Below are positions 47,546 to 58,362 of a DNA stretch of 64,000 bases, piece after piece. The position numbers and the translations under genes were made by a program. The notes beneath the pieces are model-generated. The model was not told the origin of the DNA, searched no databases, and saw only the letters and a program-made list of their open reading frames with translations. The stretch comes from Alopecurus myosuroides (Eukaryota > Streptophyta > Magnoliopsida > Poales > Poaceae). The stretch is from contig CM054062.1 of NCBI GenBank assembly GCA_028641055.1, positions 8,410,047 through 8,474,046 of the forward strand. Direction: 5' to 3'. The first letter of the stretch is position 1; the number at the start of each line of letters is the position of its first letter.

Positions 47546-48017
47546 ATAGCGGACCCGGGCAGGATCCGAGACATCGTGGATGGGCTCCGTCTTTTCGTTT
47601 CCGGCCTCTTAGGCCTATTTGGATCTTGTCTGTACTCAGACACTTTGGATGCTTCCGCTGTGTTGTAATAATGATATGTTGGGACATGTGTCCTCTGGAT
47701 GATTGTATTTGCTATCTCTGCTCTAGTGAGAGCTATTTGCAACTTATTTCAATCTTTTGTGTCTTAGAGATATGTTGTGATATCAGTTGTTCTAATGCCG
47801 TTGACGTACCGTGTGTGTATGTTATGAAGTACGTCAACGGAAGTGTCCTGATTTCTATGGGATGGTTTACGCAGACGGTGGATAGTAGAGAATGGTTGTC
47901 ACACGTTTACGTGTTGGCCTGCTCATATTGAGATGCGGGTGCCGGTATGCCCCGTAAGCCATTTGTTCTACTGTTTAGCGGACTGTGAGTATCCTTTAGA
48001 AGTCCGGGTGCGACAAA

Positions 48018-48030
48018 TGGTATCAGAGCC
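48018..48030 (+). other. Primer-binding site of the complete Tekay element
   Basis: TGGTATCAGAGCC, two bases after the LTR's terminal CA; tRNA-iMet type. Confidence 0.92.
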
Positions 48031-48555
48031 TGTCTGCCTGTAGGATCCCTTTTACTGGTCGCAGTTGAGTCTAGAAACTATTTTTTAGCTATATAGGAAA
48101 AATGAAACGTGAGAGTAGGAATTCTGTTCTTTTATTTCTTTCCCCACCCACCTTCCCTTTTCTGGTAAGGAAGTGCAACGTTGTTTTCTCTTCTCACCTA
48201 AACTTTCAAGTTAGGTTTTCACGAATCCTGGTTTCTCTAGTATAGTTATATCTACTAGACCATAGGAATGGAGGTGGTTGTGACATGATTTATCATGTTG
48301 CCTACTCACGATGGAGAACGGAGGCGTGTAAGCCCCAGAAGCAGATCCTCTATTCCTTAAGCAGTAGATATTTATCCTTTAGAAGCCCGGATGGGTTTTC
48401 CGTAGTACCTCAGGAGTGTTTGGTCTCGTGTTTCCCGATGTTGCTTCGATATCCTGTTCTTCTCAACATCCTTTTCGTCCGTTGAAACCTTGTTGTTGCT
48501 TTCCACTTCAGTTCTTCTACCGGCGTCTAATCAAAACTTCCCCAATCACCTGCAG
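48031..48555 (+). other. Tekay leader without gene
   Basis: About 0.5 kb between primer site and the extra ORF. It ends in CACCTGCAG immediately before an ATG, which reads like a splice acceptor; the leader may be spliced out of a subgenomic RNA that starts in the LTR. Confidence 0.45.
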
Positions 48556-49230
48556 ATGGATCTCAGGTTCTTCCCGCAGGTGGTTCGTATGACTCGTTGC
48601 GAGAGCACTGCCGGTTATCCGGAGATGCTGAGAGACATGGTCACTTATCTGGGGTTCCGTTGGGCACCAGAGTACCAGGTCTACGAGCAGCAGCGAGAGT
48701 TTGACCAGACCTACTACCAGGCTATCGTCTACATTCTGTCAGATGATGGCATGAGCGTAGTCCACCGTTTCGAGGCAGTAGGTTCCACAGTGGATATGGC
48801 TGTGCAGCAGGCAGCTTATGTGAGTCTCACCGTCCTTCGTGCTGACTACTGGGGATTTGACGATTCTATCTATCGCCACATCCCCCGTGGTTACATCACT
48901 TCGGAGGGAGCTCACTTCACTCTCTACGACAACTTGGATGTCTACGAGCATGATAACTCCAGGCTGCACACCACCGCTCAGTTTGTGAGGCACAGTGACC
49001 CAGTTGCCAGCACACTATCTCAGGAGTTGGCTTCAGTCAGGGAGCAGCTCTACCTTGCTTTGACTCGTCTGGCGACTTACACCACAGACTTTGTTGGAGA
49101 TGAGCGCTTTGCACGTTTCGATCAGCCAGTTGGTCGTCGTCTGCCAGATGCTGGAGGTTACGAGCCGATCAGAGGTCCACTCCTCAACCTCGGTGCTGGT
49201 TACACTGGGATTCCACGCTTTGGAGCATAG
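48556..49230 (+). CDS. Extra ORF upstream of Tekay gag (unknown, possible dsRNA-binding-like fold)
   Basis: 224 codons from the ATG right after CACCTGCAG; the frame is open further upstream but without leader-like features. It starts MDLRFFPQVVRMTRCESTAG and contains YYQAIVYILSDDGMSVVHRF followed by a helix-like GSTVDMAVQQAAYVSLTVL. This strand-strand-helix layout, with an Ala-rich last helix, faintly resembles a double-stranded-RNA-binding motif; that is inference only. The C-terminus after the TAG (49228-49230) continues in frame for 47 codons with an Arg-rich tail (RRSTYFRGRAPHRTSRRTPS) to TGA near 49372, so the stop may be a mutation or a readthrough signal. It lies between primer site and gag and is absent from the deleted relative. 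Not a standard chromovirus gene. Confidence 0.6.
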   Translation: MDLRFFPQVVRMTRCESTAGYPEMLRDMVTYLGFRWAPEYQVYEQQREFDQTYYQAIVYILSDDGMSVVHRFEAVGSTVDMAVQQAAYVSLTVLRADYWGFDDSIYRHIPRGYITSEGAHFTLYDNLDVYEHDNSRLHTTAQFVRHSDPVASTLSQELASVREQLYLALTRLATYTTDFVGDERFARFDQPVGRRLPDAGGYEPIRGPLLNLGAGYTGIPRFGA

Positions 49231-49580
49231 GGAGTCGACGCTATGTACTTCACCACACCTAGAGTCGCTCTCAGACCACGTCAGATCTACGTGGATCGTC
49301 GTTCTACCTATTTTCGTGGGCGTGCTCCTCACCGTACTTCTCGCCGTACTCCTAGCCGCCGTCCTGCGTGATGAGCATGGGAGTACCGATGTATCCATTC
49401 TTAGCTATGTTTAGTTATCCTTTGGCATTCGAACCATTTATGGTGTGTTGGATATTCTGATGTATTTGAACATGTGATGATGTACCTGTTGGTTATCTAT
49501 TCATGCGTCGGAATAATCTCTCTTTCGGTTTCCAAGTCTATCCTTTTCTGTTGTTGTGCTAAAATGCATGTCTATTCAGG
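49231..49580 (+). other. Spacer before gag with splice-acceptor-like end
   Basis: Apart from the Arg-rich in-frame continuation of the previous ORF, non-coding. It ends TCTATTCAGG directly before the gag ATG, a good acceptor context after a T-rich tract, so gag may be translated from a spliced RNA. Confidence 0.4.
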
Positions 49581-52500
49581 ATGCCGCCAACAAGGAACAC
49601 CCCGCCTGAGCCACCGCCAATCACAGAGCTGTTGACTCAGATGACCCAAGTCCTGGCACAGATGGCCCAGTTTCAGACTAACCAGCACAACAACCAGAAT
49701 GCTCCACGAGTCAGTATCAAGGAGTTTCTCAGTTTGGGCCCAAGAGCTTTCATGGCCACACGCGAGCCTCTGGATGCTGATGACTGGATCCGTGAGATAG
49801 CTAAGGCTTTGGAGATTGCTCACGTTGCTGAGGAATACAAGGTCAAGTATGCCTCCTATCTGCTGAAGGGTCAGGCAGCTACTTGGTGGGAAAACTACCA
49901 GACCATGAGAGCTGGCTATCCAATCACCTGGGGTTGTTTCAAGGAAGCCTTCCTGAAGCACCACATTCCAGATGGTCTCATGGAAAGGATGCGTGAAGAG
50001 TTTTTCTCTCTCAAGCAAGACAAGCTGGACGTCATCGGCTATCAGAGTGAGTTCAATCGCCTCGCTCGATACGCTGGAGACGAGGTGTCCACTGAAGCTA
50101 AAAAGATGGCAAGGTTCCGCAGAGGTTTTAACCCGGAACTCAAGTACGCCCTCACCAATATCAAGGCCAACAACTTCGAGGAGCTCGTTAACACCGCGCT
50201 CAATGAAGAAAATGGGCGCAAGGCGTTCGAGGAGTCTCGCAAGCACTCGCGTGAGGGTGGTTCCTCCTCCAACATGACCACCCCTCCGCAGAAGCGCCGC
50301 ATCTGGGTACCAAATGGTGCTGTCACTCGGGCTCCATACGCCCAAACTTCTCCAAGCTTCGCTCCCCGCCCACCCAACCCTGCTCAGATGCATGATCAGA
50401 GGGCTTCGATGGGGCAGCCAAGGCCAGGACCTCCTCGTGTCGTCACTTGCTACAAGTGCAAGCAGACGGGGCACTACGCTGACAAGTGCACGCAGAGGCA
50501 GCTACCTCCACCACCACCTCGTCCCAACACAAACCAGGCAATGGTGCGCGCTCCCCCGCCTAAGGCCTTCAACTCCAACAACAGGCCTGTCGGGAGGACC
50601 GCAAGGGTGAATCATGTCAAGATCGACAAAGCTGAGGAAGCTCCTGACGTCGTTCTCGGTATATTACCCGTAAACTCTTTTCCAGCTAAAGTATTGTTTG
50701 ATACCGGAGCATCACATTCTTTTGTGTCAAAGATTTTTGCCACAACAAACAACCTAATGGTGGTTCCACTAAGCAATCAAATCACTGTTCACTCACCGGA
50801 ATCTCAAATGTTGACTTCCAAGATAAGTAAGGATAATCAAATCCTAATTGGAGGCCACATATTCCTTGCATCCCTCATGCTGCTGGGAAGTTCTGACATT
50901 GATGTCATTCTTGGTATGGATTGGTTGAAGGCCAATAAAGCAAAAATTGACTGTGCTCAAAAGTCAATAACTCTGTTCCACCCTTCTGGCCAGATAGTCT
51001 ATTCTCCAAATGAATCAAGTTCCATTCAGCTATGCAACCTCGATGCAAAACCTCTACCTTCACTTGAAAATGTTCCGGTGGTTTGCGAATTCCCTGACGT
51101 CTTTCCAGAAGAGTTGCCAGGGATGCCTCCGGACAGAGCAGTTGAGTTCGTGATCAAGCTTGAGCCAGGTACTGCTCCAATCTCTAAGCATCCCTACAAG
51201 ATAGGAACTCCCGAGATGAAGTTGTTAAAGGAACAAATTGATATGTACATGGAAAAAGGTTACATTCAACCTAGTTCCTCGGCTTGGGGTTTCCCAACTC
51301 TGTTCGTTGCAAAGAAGGATCACACAAAGACACTCGTTGTTGACTATCGTCCTCTTAACGAGAAAACCATAAAAAACAAGTACCCAATTCCTCGTATCGA
51401 TGATCTTTTTGATCAACTTGCTGGAGCCTCAATATTCTCAAAGTTGGACTTGAGAATGGGTTACCATCAGATAAAGATCAGAAAAGAGGATATTCCAAAG
51501 ACAGCCTTCACCACTCGCTACGGTCTATATGAATTCACCGTCATGTCCTTTGGTCTGACCAATGCACCGGCGACATTCTCTCGACTCATGAATTCTGTCT
51601 TCCATGAATACCTCGACAAGTTCGTTGTGGTATATCTCGATGACATTCTTGTCTACTCAAAATCTGAGGAAGAGCATGCAGAACATCTTCGTCTCACTCT
51701 CATGAAACTTCACGAGCATCGTCTATATGCCAAATTCTCCAAATGTGAGTTCTGGATTCCAGAAGTTGCTTACCTTGGTCATGTCATCTCTGCCAAGGGC
51801 ATAGCCATTGATCCAGAAAAGGTTAAAGCAATTGCTGATTGGAAACCTCCAAAGACGGTGAAGCAAGTAAGAAGTTTTCTTGGCTTGGCTAGCTATTGCC
51901 GTCGTTTTGTCCAAAACTTATCCAAGATTGCGAAACCTCTCACTGATCTCACAAAGAAGGACAAGAAGTTCGTTTGGTCTCCACAATGTGATGAAAGCTT
52001 CAATTTCCTGAAGACTAAACTCACTTCTACACCAGTTCTGGTTGGCCCAGATCCTACCAAACCTTTCCAGATATTCTGTGAAGCTTCTCTCCAAGGTCTA
52101 GGTGCAGTTCTTATGCAAGAACGTCAAGTTGTGGCTTATGCTTCACGTCAGTTGAACGCACATGAGCTCAACTATCCCACTCATGACCTTGAACTTGCAG
52201 CAGTTGTGTTTGCCCTCAAGAAATGGAGACAATACTTGTTGGGTAATGGCACTGAAATCTTTTCCGATCATAAGAGTCTGAAATACATCTTCACTCAACC
52301 AGATCTAAACCTCAGGCAAAGGAGATGGATTGAAAAGATTAAAGACTTTGATCTCACCATTTCTTACACTCCAGGCAAGGCTAATGTTATGGCCGATGCT
52401 CTCAGTCGCAAGTCATATTGCAATAATCTCATGATCATGGAAAGCCAACCTCCTCTTCATGAAGAATTCCAGAAGCTCAACCTTGGTATTGTTCCTCAAG

Positions 52501-53972
52501 GTTATCTTGCAAACTTGACAGCCAGTCCAACTCTTGAGGACAAGATTCGTTCTGAACAACTTCGTGATGCTGAAATCAAGAAGATGGTAGAACACATCAA
52601 AGAAGGCAAGGAGAAATTTAAGTCCTTCTCAATCGATGACAAGGGAACTGTGTTCTTCGAAGGACGCATTGCAGTTCCTCAAGTTCAAAGTCTCAAAGAT
52701 GTCATTCTCAAGGAGGCTCATGAAACTCCTCTCTCCATACACCCTGGAAGTACAAAGATGTACTAGGATCTCAAGACATTGTACTGGTGGCCTAGCATGA
52801 AACGTGAAATTGCTCAATACGTTTCTGAATGCGACGTTTGTCAACGTGTTAAGGCAGTTCATCAGAAAACAGCCGGTCTTCTCCAACCTCTGAAAATTCC
52901 TGAGTGTAAGTGGGACATGATTGAAATGGACTTCGTCACTGGTTTTCCAAAGTCCAAGAAGGGCAACGATGCAATCTTCGTTGTCATTGATCGTCTCACT
53001 AAGGTAGCTCACTTCTTTGCTGTCAAAGAAACAATCTCAGCTAGCCAGTTAGCAGAGCTCTACACAGCAAAGATTGTTCCTCTTCATGGTGTTCCATTGG
53101 AAATAAGCTCAGACCGTGGAAGCATATTCACTTCTCATTTCTGGAAAAGCTTTCAAGAAGCATTGGGCACCAAACTTCTGTTCAGCATAGTTTACCATCC
53201 TCAGTCTCAAGGGCAAGTCGAAAGAGTCAATCAGATTCTCGAGGATATGCTCAGAGCATGTGGTCTCTCCTTTGGCATGAAATGGGAGGAATGCCTTCCA
53301 TATGCTGAATTCTCCTACAACAACAGCTTCCAGGCAAGCCTAGGCATGGCACCATTTGAAGCTCTCTATGGCCGCAGATCCAGGAGTCCAATCAATTGGT
53401 CTGGAGCTGGTGAACGTTCACTCTTAGGCACTGACATTGTTAAGGAAGCCGAAGAGAAAGTTCGTATCATTCGTGAAATTCTCAAGATTGCTCAGTCTCG
53501 TCAGAAAAGCTACTATGACAGCAAGCACAGGGATATGATCTATGCACCTGGTGACAAAGCATATCTCCGTGTAACTCCCCTCAGAGGCACTCATCGTTTT
53601 GGTGTGAAAGGAAAACTTGCACCAAGATACATTGGTCCTTTCCACATTCTCTCAAGGCGTGCAGAAAATGCTTATCGTCTTGAACTTCCAGAAAAGCTAT
53701 CCAAGGTGCACGATGTGTTTCACGTGTCACAGCTCAAGAGGTGTTTCAAAGAACCAGATCGTGCAGTTGATCATGATTCCATTGAACTGCAAGAGGATCT
53801 CTCTTATGAGGAGCACCCTGTTCGAATTCTCGATGAGACCGAGCGTAAGACTCGCAACAAGAGCACCAAGTTCTTGAAAGTGCAGTGGTCCCATCATTCC
53901 GATAAAGAGGCAACGTGGGAGACCGAAGAGGATCTTCGCAAGAAGTATCCGGACCTTTTCTATTCTCAGTAG
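49581..53972 (+). pseudogene. Tekay gag-pol polyprotein with one in-frame stop
   Basis: One frame of about 1463 codons, interrupted only by TAG at 52764-52766. Gag core (residues ~50-190: [37 protein letters not shown]); zinc knuckle [14 protein letters not shown] (~290); protease [10 protein letters not shown] (~374); RT with [24 protein letters not shown] and YLDDILVYS (~684); RNase H (~830-950), whose first catalytic context reads FCEASLQG, Glu replacing the usual Asp; integrase finger IHPGST...ECDVCQR, core EMDFVTGF, SSDRGSIF, GQVERVNQ; and a C-terminal chromodomain (VRILDETERKTRNKSTKF to EATWETEEDLRKKYPDLF). The stop lies in the integrase finger where a CAG codon is likely. Length and order are those of Tekay/Del chromoviruses, which often insert in heterochromatin through the chromodomain. 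Confidence 0.92.
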
Positions 53973-53990
53973 GAATCTCGGGGCGCGATT

Positions 53991-54009
53991 CCTTCAAGGG
54001 GGGGCGTTT
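53991..54009 (+). other. Polypurine tract of the Tekay element
   Basis: CAAGGGGGGGCGTTT just before the 3' LTR start at 54010; identical in the deleted relative before 35762. Confidence 0.75.
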
Positions 54010-57000
54010 TGTAACATCCCAAGTATGAAAATCACCTTTAGAATGTTTGCTAATTGTTATTTTATGTTTTGCATCATGGCATCTTAATCGTTGCATTTGT
54101 TTTCCATTTGTTTCCATCTGTTTTCCTTTGTTTTCCCATTTGAAATTCAAACAATATTCAAATGTTTTGTTTCATACTTGCTCTGTTACAATTTTCCAAA
54201 TAACAAGTTCAAATCAAAACATCAATTGTTTCCATTAAACTTTAAAGTACAAACTATCAAATGGTTATTTTTAATAATTCACTTAATTCAATTTGCATTC
54301 AAATTCAATTAGTTTTCCAAACAGCAACCATTTTGAAGTTTATGAAAATTACAAAACAATTCAATCACTTGTTTCAAATAAACTTGAATTTTTTTAAAAA
54401 ACTTTTAAGTTGCTTAAGTTCAATTATTCCATTAATATTTAAATTCAACCAAATTTCAAACAAATTGCAAACAACAACTAAATTCAAATTATTTGGAAAA
54501 CCAAAGTTTGCACTAGGTTGCTGTTACAATAAATAATCAATACAATTTTTTTCCTAATTTTTCTACCCCCAAAAACCCTACCCTTTTCTTCCTATTTCTT
54601 TTCAGCAAAAAAAAACAGAATCAAAAAATAAATAAAATGAACACATGGGAGATGGCAGGCAGTGGGCTGAGCCCAGCCCACCATCCCTGCCAGCCCGCTA
54701 CCCCTTCTCCCCCACCTCCGTACGAGCTCACGTCAGCAATGGAGCAAAACGACAACGTTTTCCCCCACCGCTCCACCCCACCCCCTCCTTATCTACCCCC
54801 CAAGGGGCAAACCCTAACCCTAACCCTAAACCGCACCCCTTCCCTCTCTCTTCCACCTCCGCCGCCACCGTTGGGGAGGGGCGCCGCCGTTTTTCTTCCG
54901 CGGCCGGTCGCCGGTCGCCGCTCGCCGAGCTTGCCGCCGTCGCCTCCGTCCCCCTCCGGCCCCGCTGAGCCCATCCCTGCGAAGAGGGTAAGTCCCTCGA
55001 CCCATTCCGCTACTCGCCTGCTTGATTTAGTGTAGTACATGCCGCGAATTTCCGGCCGTGGTTCAGTCGCTGCCACTGGCCGTCGTTGGTTTCCGACAGA
55101 GAAGAAAGTCTGAATTCTTTCGCGTGCAGTTTCAGTTAGCGCCGAGTGTTAGGTTCAAAACCAACCAGCTCCCGTATACAGCAAACCAGCCGCAGTAGCC
55201 CACTGGTTGCGCTCGCTGTGCGCGCACCCGTAACTCGCGGGTTCGAATCCCGGCCACCCCCCTTTTCTGTTTCTTTTCCAATTGTTTCAGTAGTCGTTTC
55301 TGAACCTCAACCCCCCTGCGAGTAGTTTTCTGTCACGAACCCAGCAGTAGCCCACTGGTTGCTCCCTTGCGCTTACAGCAGGAGGGCAGGGGTTCGAATC
55401 CCACCCATGCAGGGTTTAAACCCATCTTTTTCCCAGATCCAGATCCACTCCTTATCGCACACAGGTCCCTGCAGTTACTTCTAGGTCCCTGTAAATTTTA
55501 TTCCAAGTCCCTGGCTGCTATATAAAATGGCAGATTACACCCTAATCTTGGAAATTGCATAAATAATTCATTAAAACTCTAAATTCAACATTTTAAATAT
55601 GTATTCTGTACCAAATTAAATTCTCTACCCAACTATAAATTTTGTTTACTGTTTTGAATATTTTAAATTGGTGAAATATTTGAATCCTTGTTGAATTCAT
55701 TTAATTTTGCAAAATTCATAACTTGAGCATAAAAATTCCAAACTCAACAAATAAAATATGTTTTCCATCCCATTTTTTATGTACTTTGCAAATATAAACT
55801 TTGTTTCATGTTTTGAATAATTATAATTGTTTAAATAATTTAAACCTTGTTTAAATCATTTACATTTGCTAAATTCATAACTTGCTCAAATTAAATTATT
55901 TTTGAAACTATAAAATATGTTTTCAAACCAGAAAAGTATAAACTTTTCAAATATGAATTTGGTTTAATGATTTGAACAAAAAAAAATTCAAATAACTTCA
56001 TACTTGAATTAAATTCATTTAAATCTTGTTTAAACTTGTTTAATTCATAAGTAATTTATTCTAAATCCTTTTTCAACAAGTGAAACATGTATTCCACCTA
56101 AAATTTGGTGTAATTTCCAAATATGAACCTTGTTATCTATTTTGAACACTTAAAATCGGTGAAAACAACAAATGCTTGTGTAACACCTTTAAGAAGCAAA
56201 TTTTCATAACTTAATAAATAAAACTCCAAACTTGGTAAACCTTATTTCAAATTGATTCTATTGTTGTTTTCTTTTTGTTTTCCTCATCCATGCATCATGC
56301 TAATCCACTTTCACCTGTTGGTTAGTGGTAGAACAATTATTTCAACCTAAATTCATGGGCTTTCCTTATGCAACCCAAATTGCATAGGGGTCCATTTAAT
56401 ATTGTTACCATGTCAACTAGCTTACCATTGATGCATCAATTAAATTGTCATGCATCATCCCATTATTGTGCATTATGCATATTATTGATTGTTTGTCTCT
56501 CTGCGTTGTTTGTTTGCTTCTTCCCGAATAGACGACGACGCTGAGACAGACGAGGTTTACGACACTACTTCAGAGGAGTTAGCTCAGTACCAGGCTACTG
56601 AGTTTGCAGGCAAGTATTCACTCACATGAACCATTATGTTCCTTCCACACTGGATACCGATACTTTCCGTTGTCTATCCTGCTAGCCTTATGAATCGTTG
56701 CTTGTGTTCGATCCTATCACATGTTATCCTTTAACCCTGATATAGCCTCACCTCCACACCTATTAACCCCGTTGCTTGTTGCCTGTGTCTTACTAGCATG
56801 CTTAGGGTTGTTTATGCTCGAGTCTGTTGTCCGTTACTTTCTGTTACCATATTTTATTATGTTCTGGGGCTCGATGTTTAAACAATCAACCTGTTAATAT
56901 TTGAGGTAATGCTAATTTGATGATAAGGCACCGGCAGGAGACCCGGCGTGGTTTTGAGGCCTGCTGGTGTCGACCCTAATTAGGAAAAGGGTCTTGTCTA

Positions 57001-58362
57001 CTGATCCATGATGAGCACACTATCCACATGTGGGAAGCGTGTATGGGCGCCCCCCTCAATTTGATTCGATTCGCATCTCGTCCAAATCGCCTCATTTAGT
57101 TCGGGTTTTCCATTTGCCGCATGCATATGTATTTGCGAACCCAGGCCAGGGTGGAACTTTTGTAGTCGGCATTTAGGGAGACACGTTCTTAGAGTTCTAT
57201 GAGGGTCCCCTTTTCTTCGTGGGGCTTGATTAGCCGTGCGCTCAATTCCACGGGGTTCTTTGGGCTTGATGCGAAGAAGAGTTGAGTTGTGTTGAGTGCC
57301 CCGCTTGGTGCGAGGCATTCCATCTGGCGGGTTATTCTTACGTGTACGGCCAAATTGGTGCACCCCTGCAGGGATAAATCTTCTCGAGAAGCCGTGTTTT
57401 CCGCGGTTATGGTTGACTTGGTAAAAGTACTGGCTAACAAGTACTCAGAACAACTTACACCTAACTAATGATAACTTGGCTAGTAATAGTCTTATTGACA
57501 CAATAACTTGAACCATCATTAATCCAACTGTGTGAGTTATCCTTGGATTGCTTCTTTGGATAAGGGGCGAGATCCAGGATGGGTTTGTTCGGAGTTAGTT
57601 AGTAGTTGGTTCCGATACGCTCCTTATCTCCTTTCTGTTAGCCGGAAGTTATAGCATGTATCTGTAGTTGGTTAGTGCAGCCCGCTGCCGCATCTTTTAT
57701 ATCACCCCTTCTTCCGTTGAACCCAAAGCATCTGTGCTTGGTGTTGACGGGTACACTTTGGTGAATTGTGAGTCTTGCTTGCCCGTAAGTTTATGTACTA
57801 ACCCCTTTGGGGCTGTGGTTCCTGCAGACTACGTTTCCGAGGATCCCCATGGTGGCTAATACGTGGAGTATGACGAGGCTGCTGACGAGTAGATAGCGGA
57901 CCCGGGCAGGATCCGAGACATCGTGGATGGGCTCTGTCTTTTCGTTTCTGGACTCTTAGGCCTATTTGGATCTTGTCTGTACTCAGACACTTTGGATGCT
58001 TCCGCTGTGTTGTAATGATGATATGTTGGGACATGTGTCCTCTGGATGATTGTATTTGCTATCTCTGCTCTAGTGAGAGCTATTTGCAACTTATTTCAAT
58101 CTTTTGTGTCTTAGAGATATGTTGTGATATCAGTTGTTCTAATGCCGTTGACGTACCGTGTGTGTATGTTATGAAGTACGTCAACGCAAGTGTCCTGATT
58201 TCTATGGGATGGTTTACGCAGACGATGGATAGTAGAGAATGGTTGTCACACGTTTTCGTGTTGGCCTGCTCATATTGAGATGCGGGTGCCGGTATGCCCC
58301 GTAAGCCATTTGTTCTACTGTTTAGCGGACTGTGAGTATCCTCTAGAAGTCCGGGTGCGACA
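54010..58362 (+). repeat. 3' LTR of the complete Tekay element
   Basis: 4353 bp. It repeats all features of the 5' LTR: telo-box units (54809-54830), tRNA-like modules (55196-55250, 55348-55401) and exon-like blocks (56532-56609, from 57828), with small indels. Confidence 0.92.

Larger units (their letters stand above)
43695..48015 (+). repeat. 5' LTR of the complete Tekay element
   Basis: 4321 bp. Order: AT-rich first 550 bp; CCTTATCTACCCC and telo-box repeats (three CCCTAA units at 44482-44503) before a pyrimidine-rich leader; donor-like GTGAGT at 44654; two tRNA-like modules (44862-44916, 45015-45068); an AT-rich intron-like stretch to 46183; exon-like blocks 46184-46261 and 47481-47545; then a 3' UTR-like part. 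It is built like a small plant gene. Confidence 0.92.
43695..58362 (+). mobile_element. Complete Tekay-type Ty3/gypsy chromovirus, 14.7 kb, TSD TTCTC
   Basis: LTRs 43695-48015 (4321 bp) and 54010-58362 (4353 bp), both TGTAACATCCC...GGTGCGACA; target duplication TTCTC at 43690-43694 and 58363-58367. Interior: tRNA-iMet primer site, an extra ORF before gag, gag-pol ending in a chromodomain, polypurine tract. Long LTRs plus the C-terminal chromodomain point to the Tekay/Del lineage. It lies in intron 4 of the Tat2 accessory gene, same strand as that gene. LTR divergence looks like 1-2% by eye, older than the 9.3 kb relative. Confidence 0.93.

Noticed and set aside
49572..50474. 300-codon minus-strand ORF
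   Set aside because: Antisense shadow of Tekay gag, which has a clear gag core and zinc knuckle.
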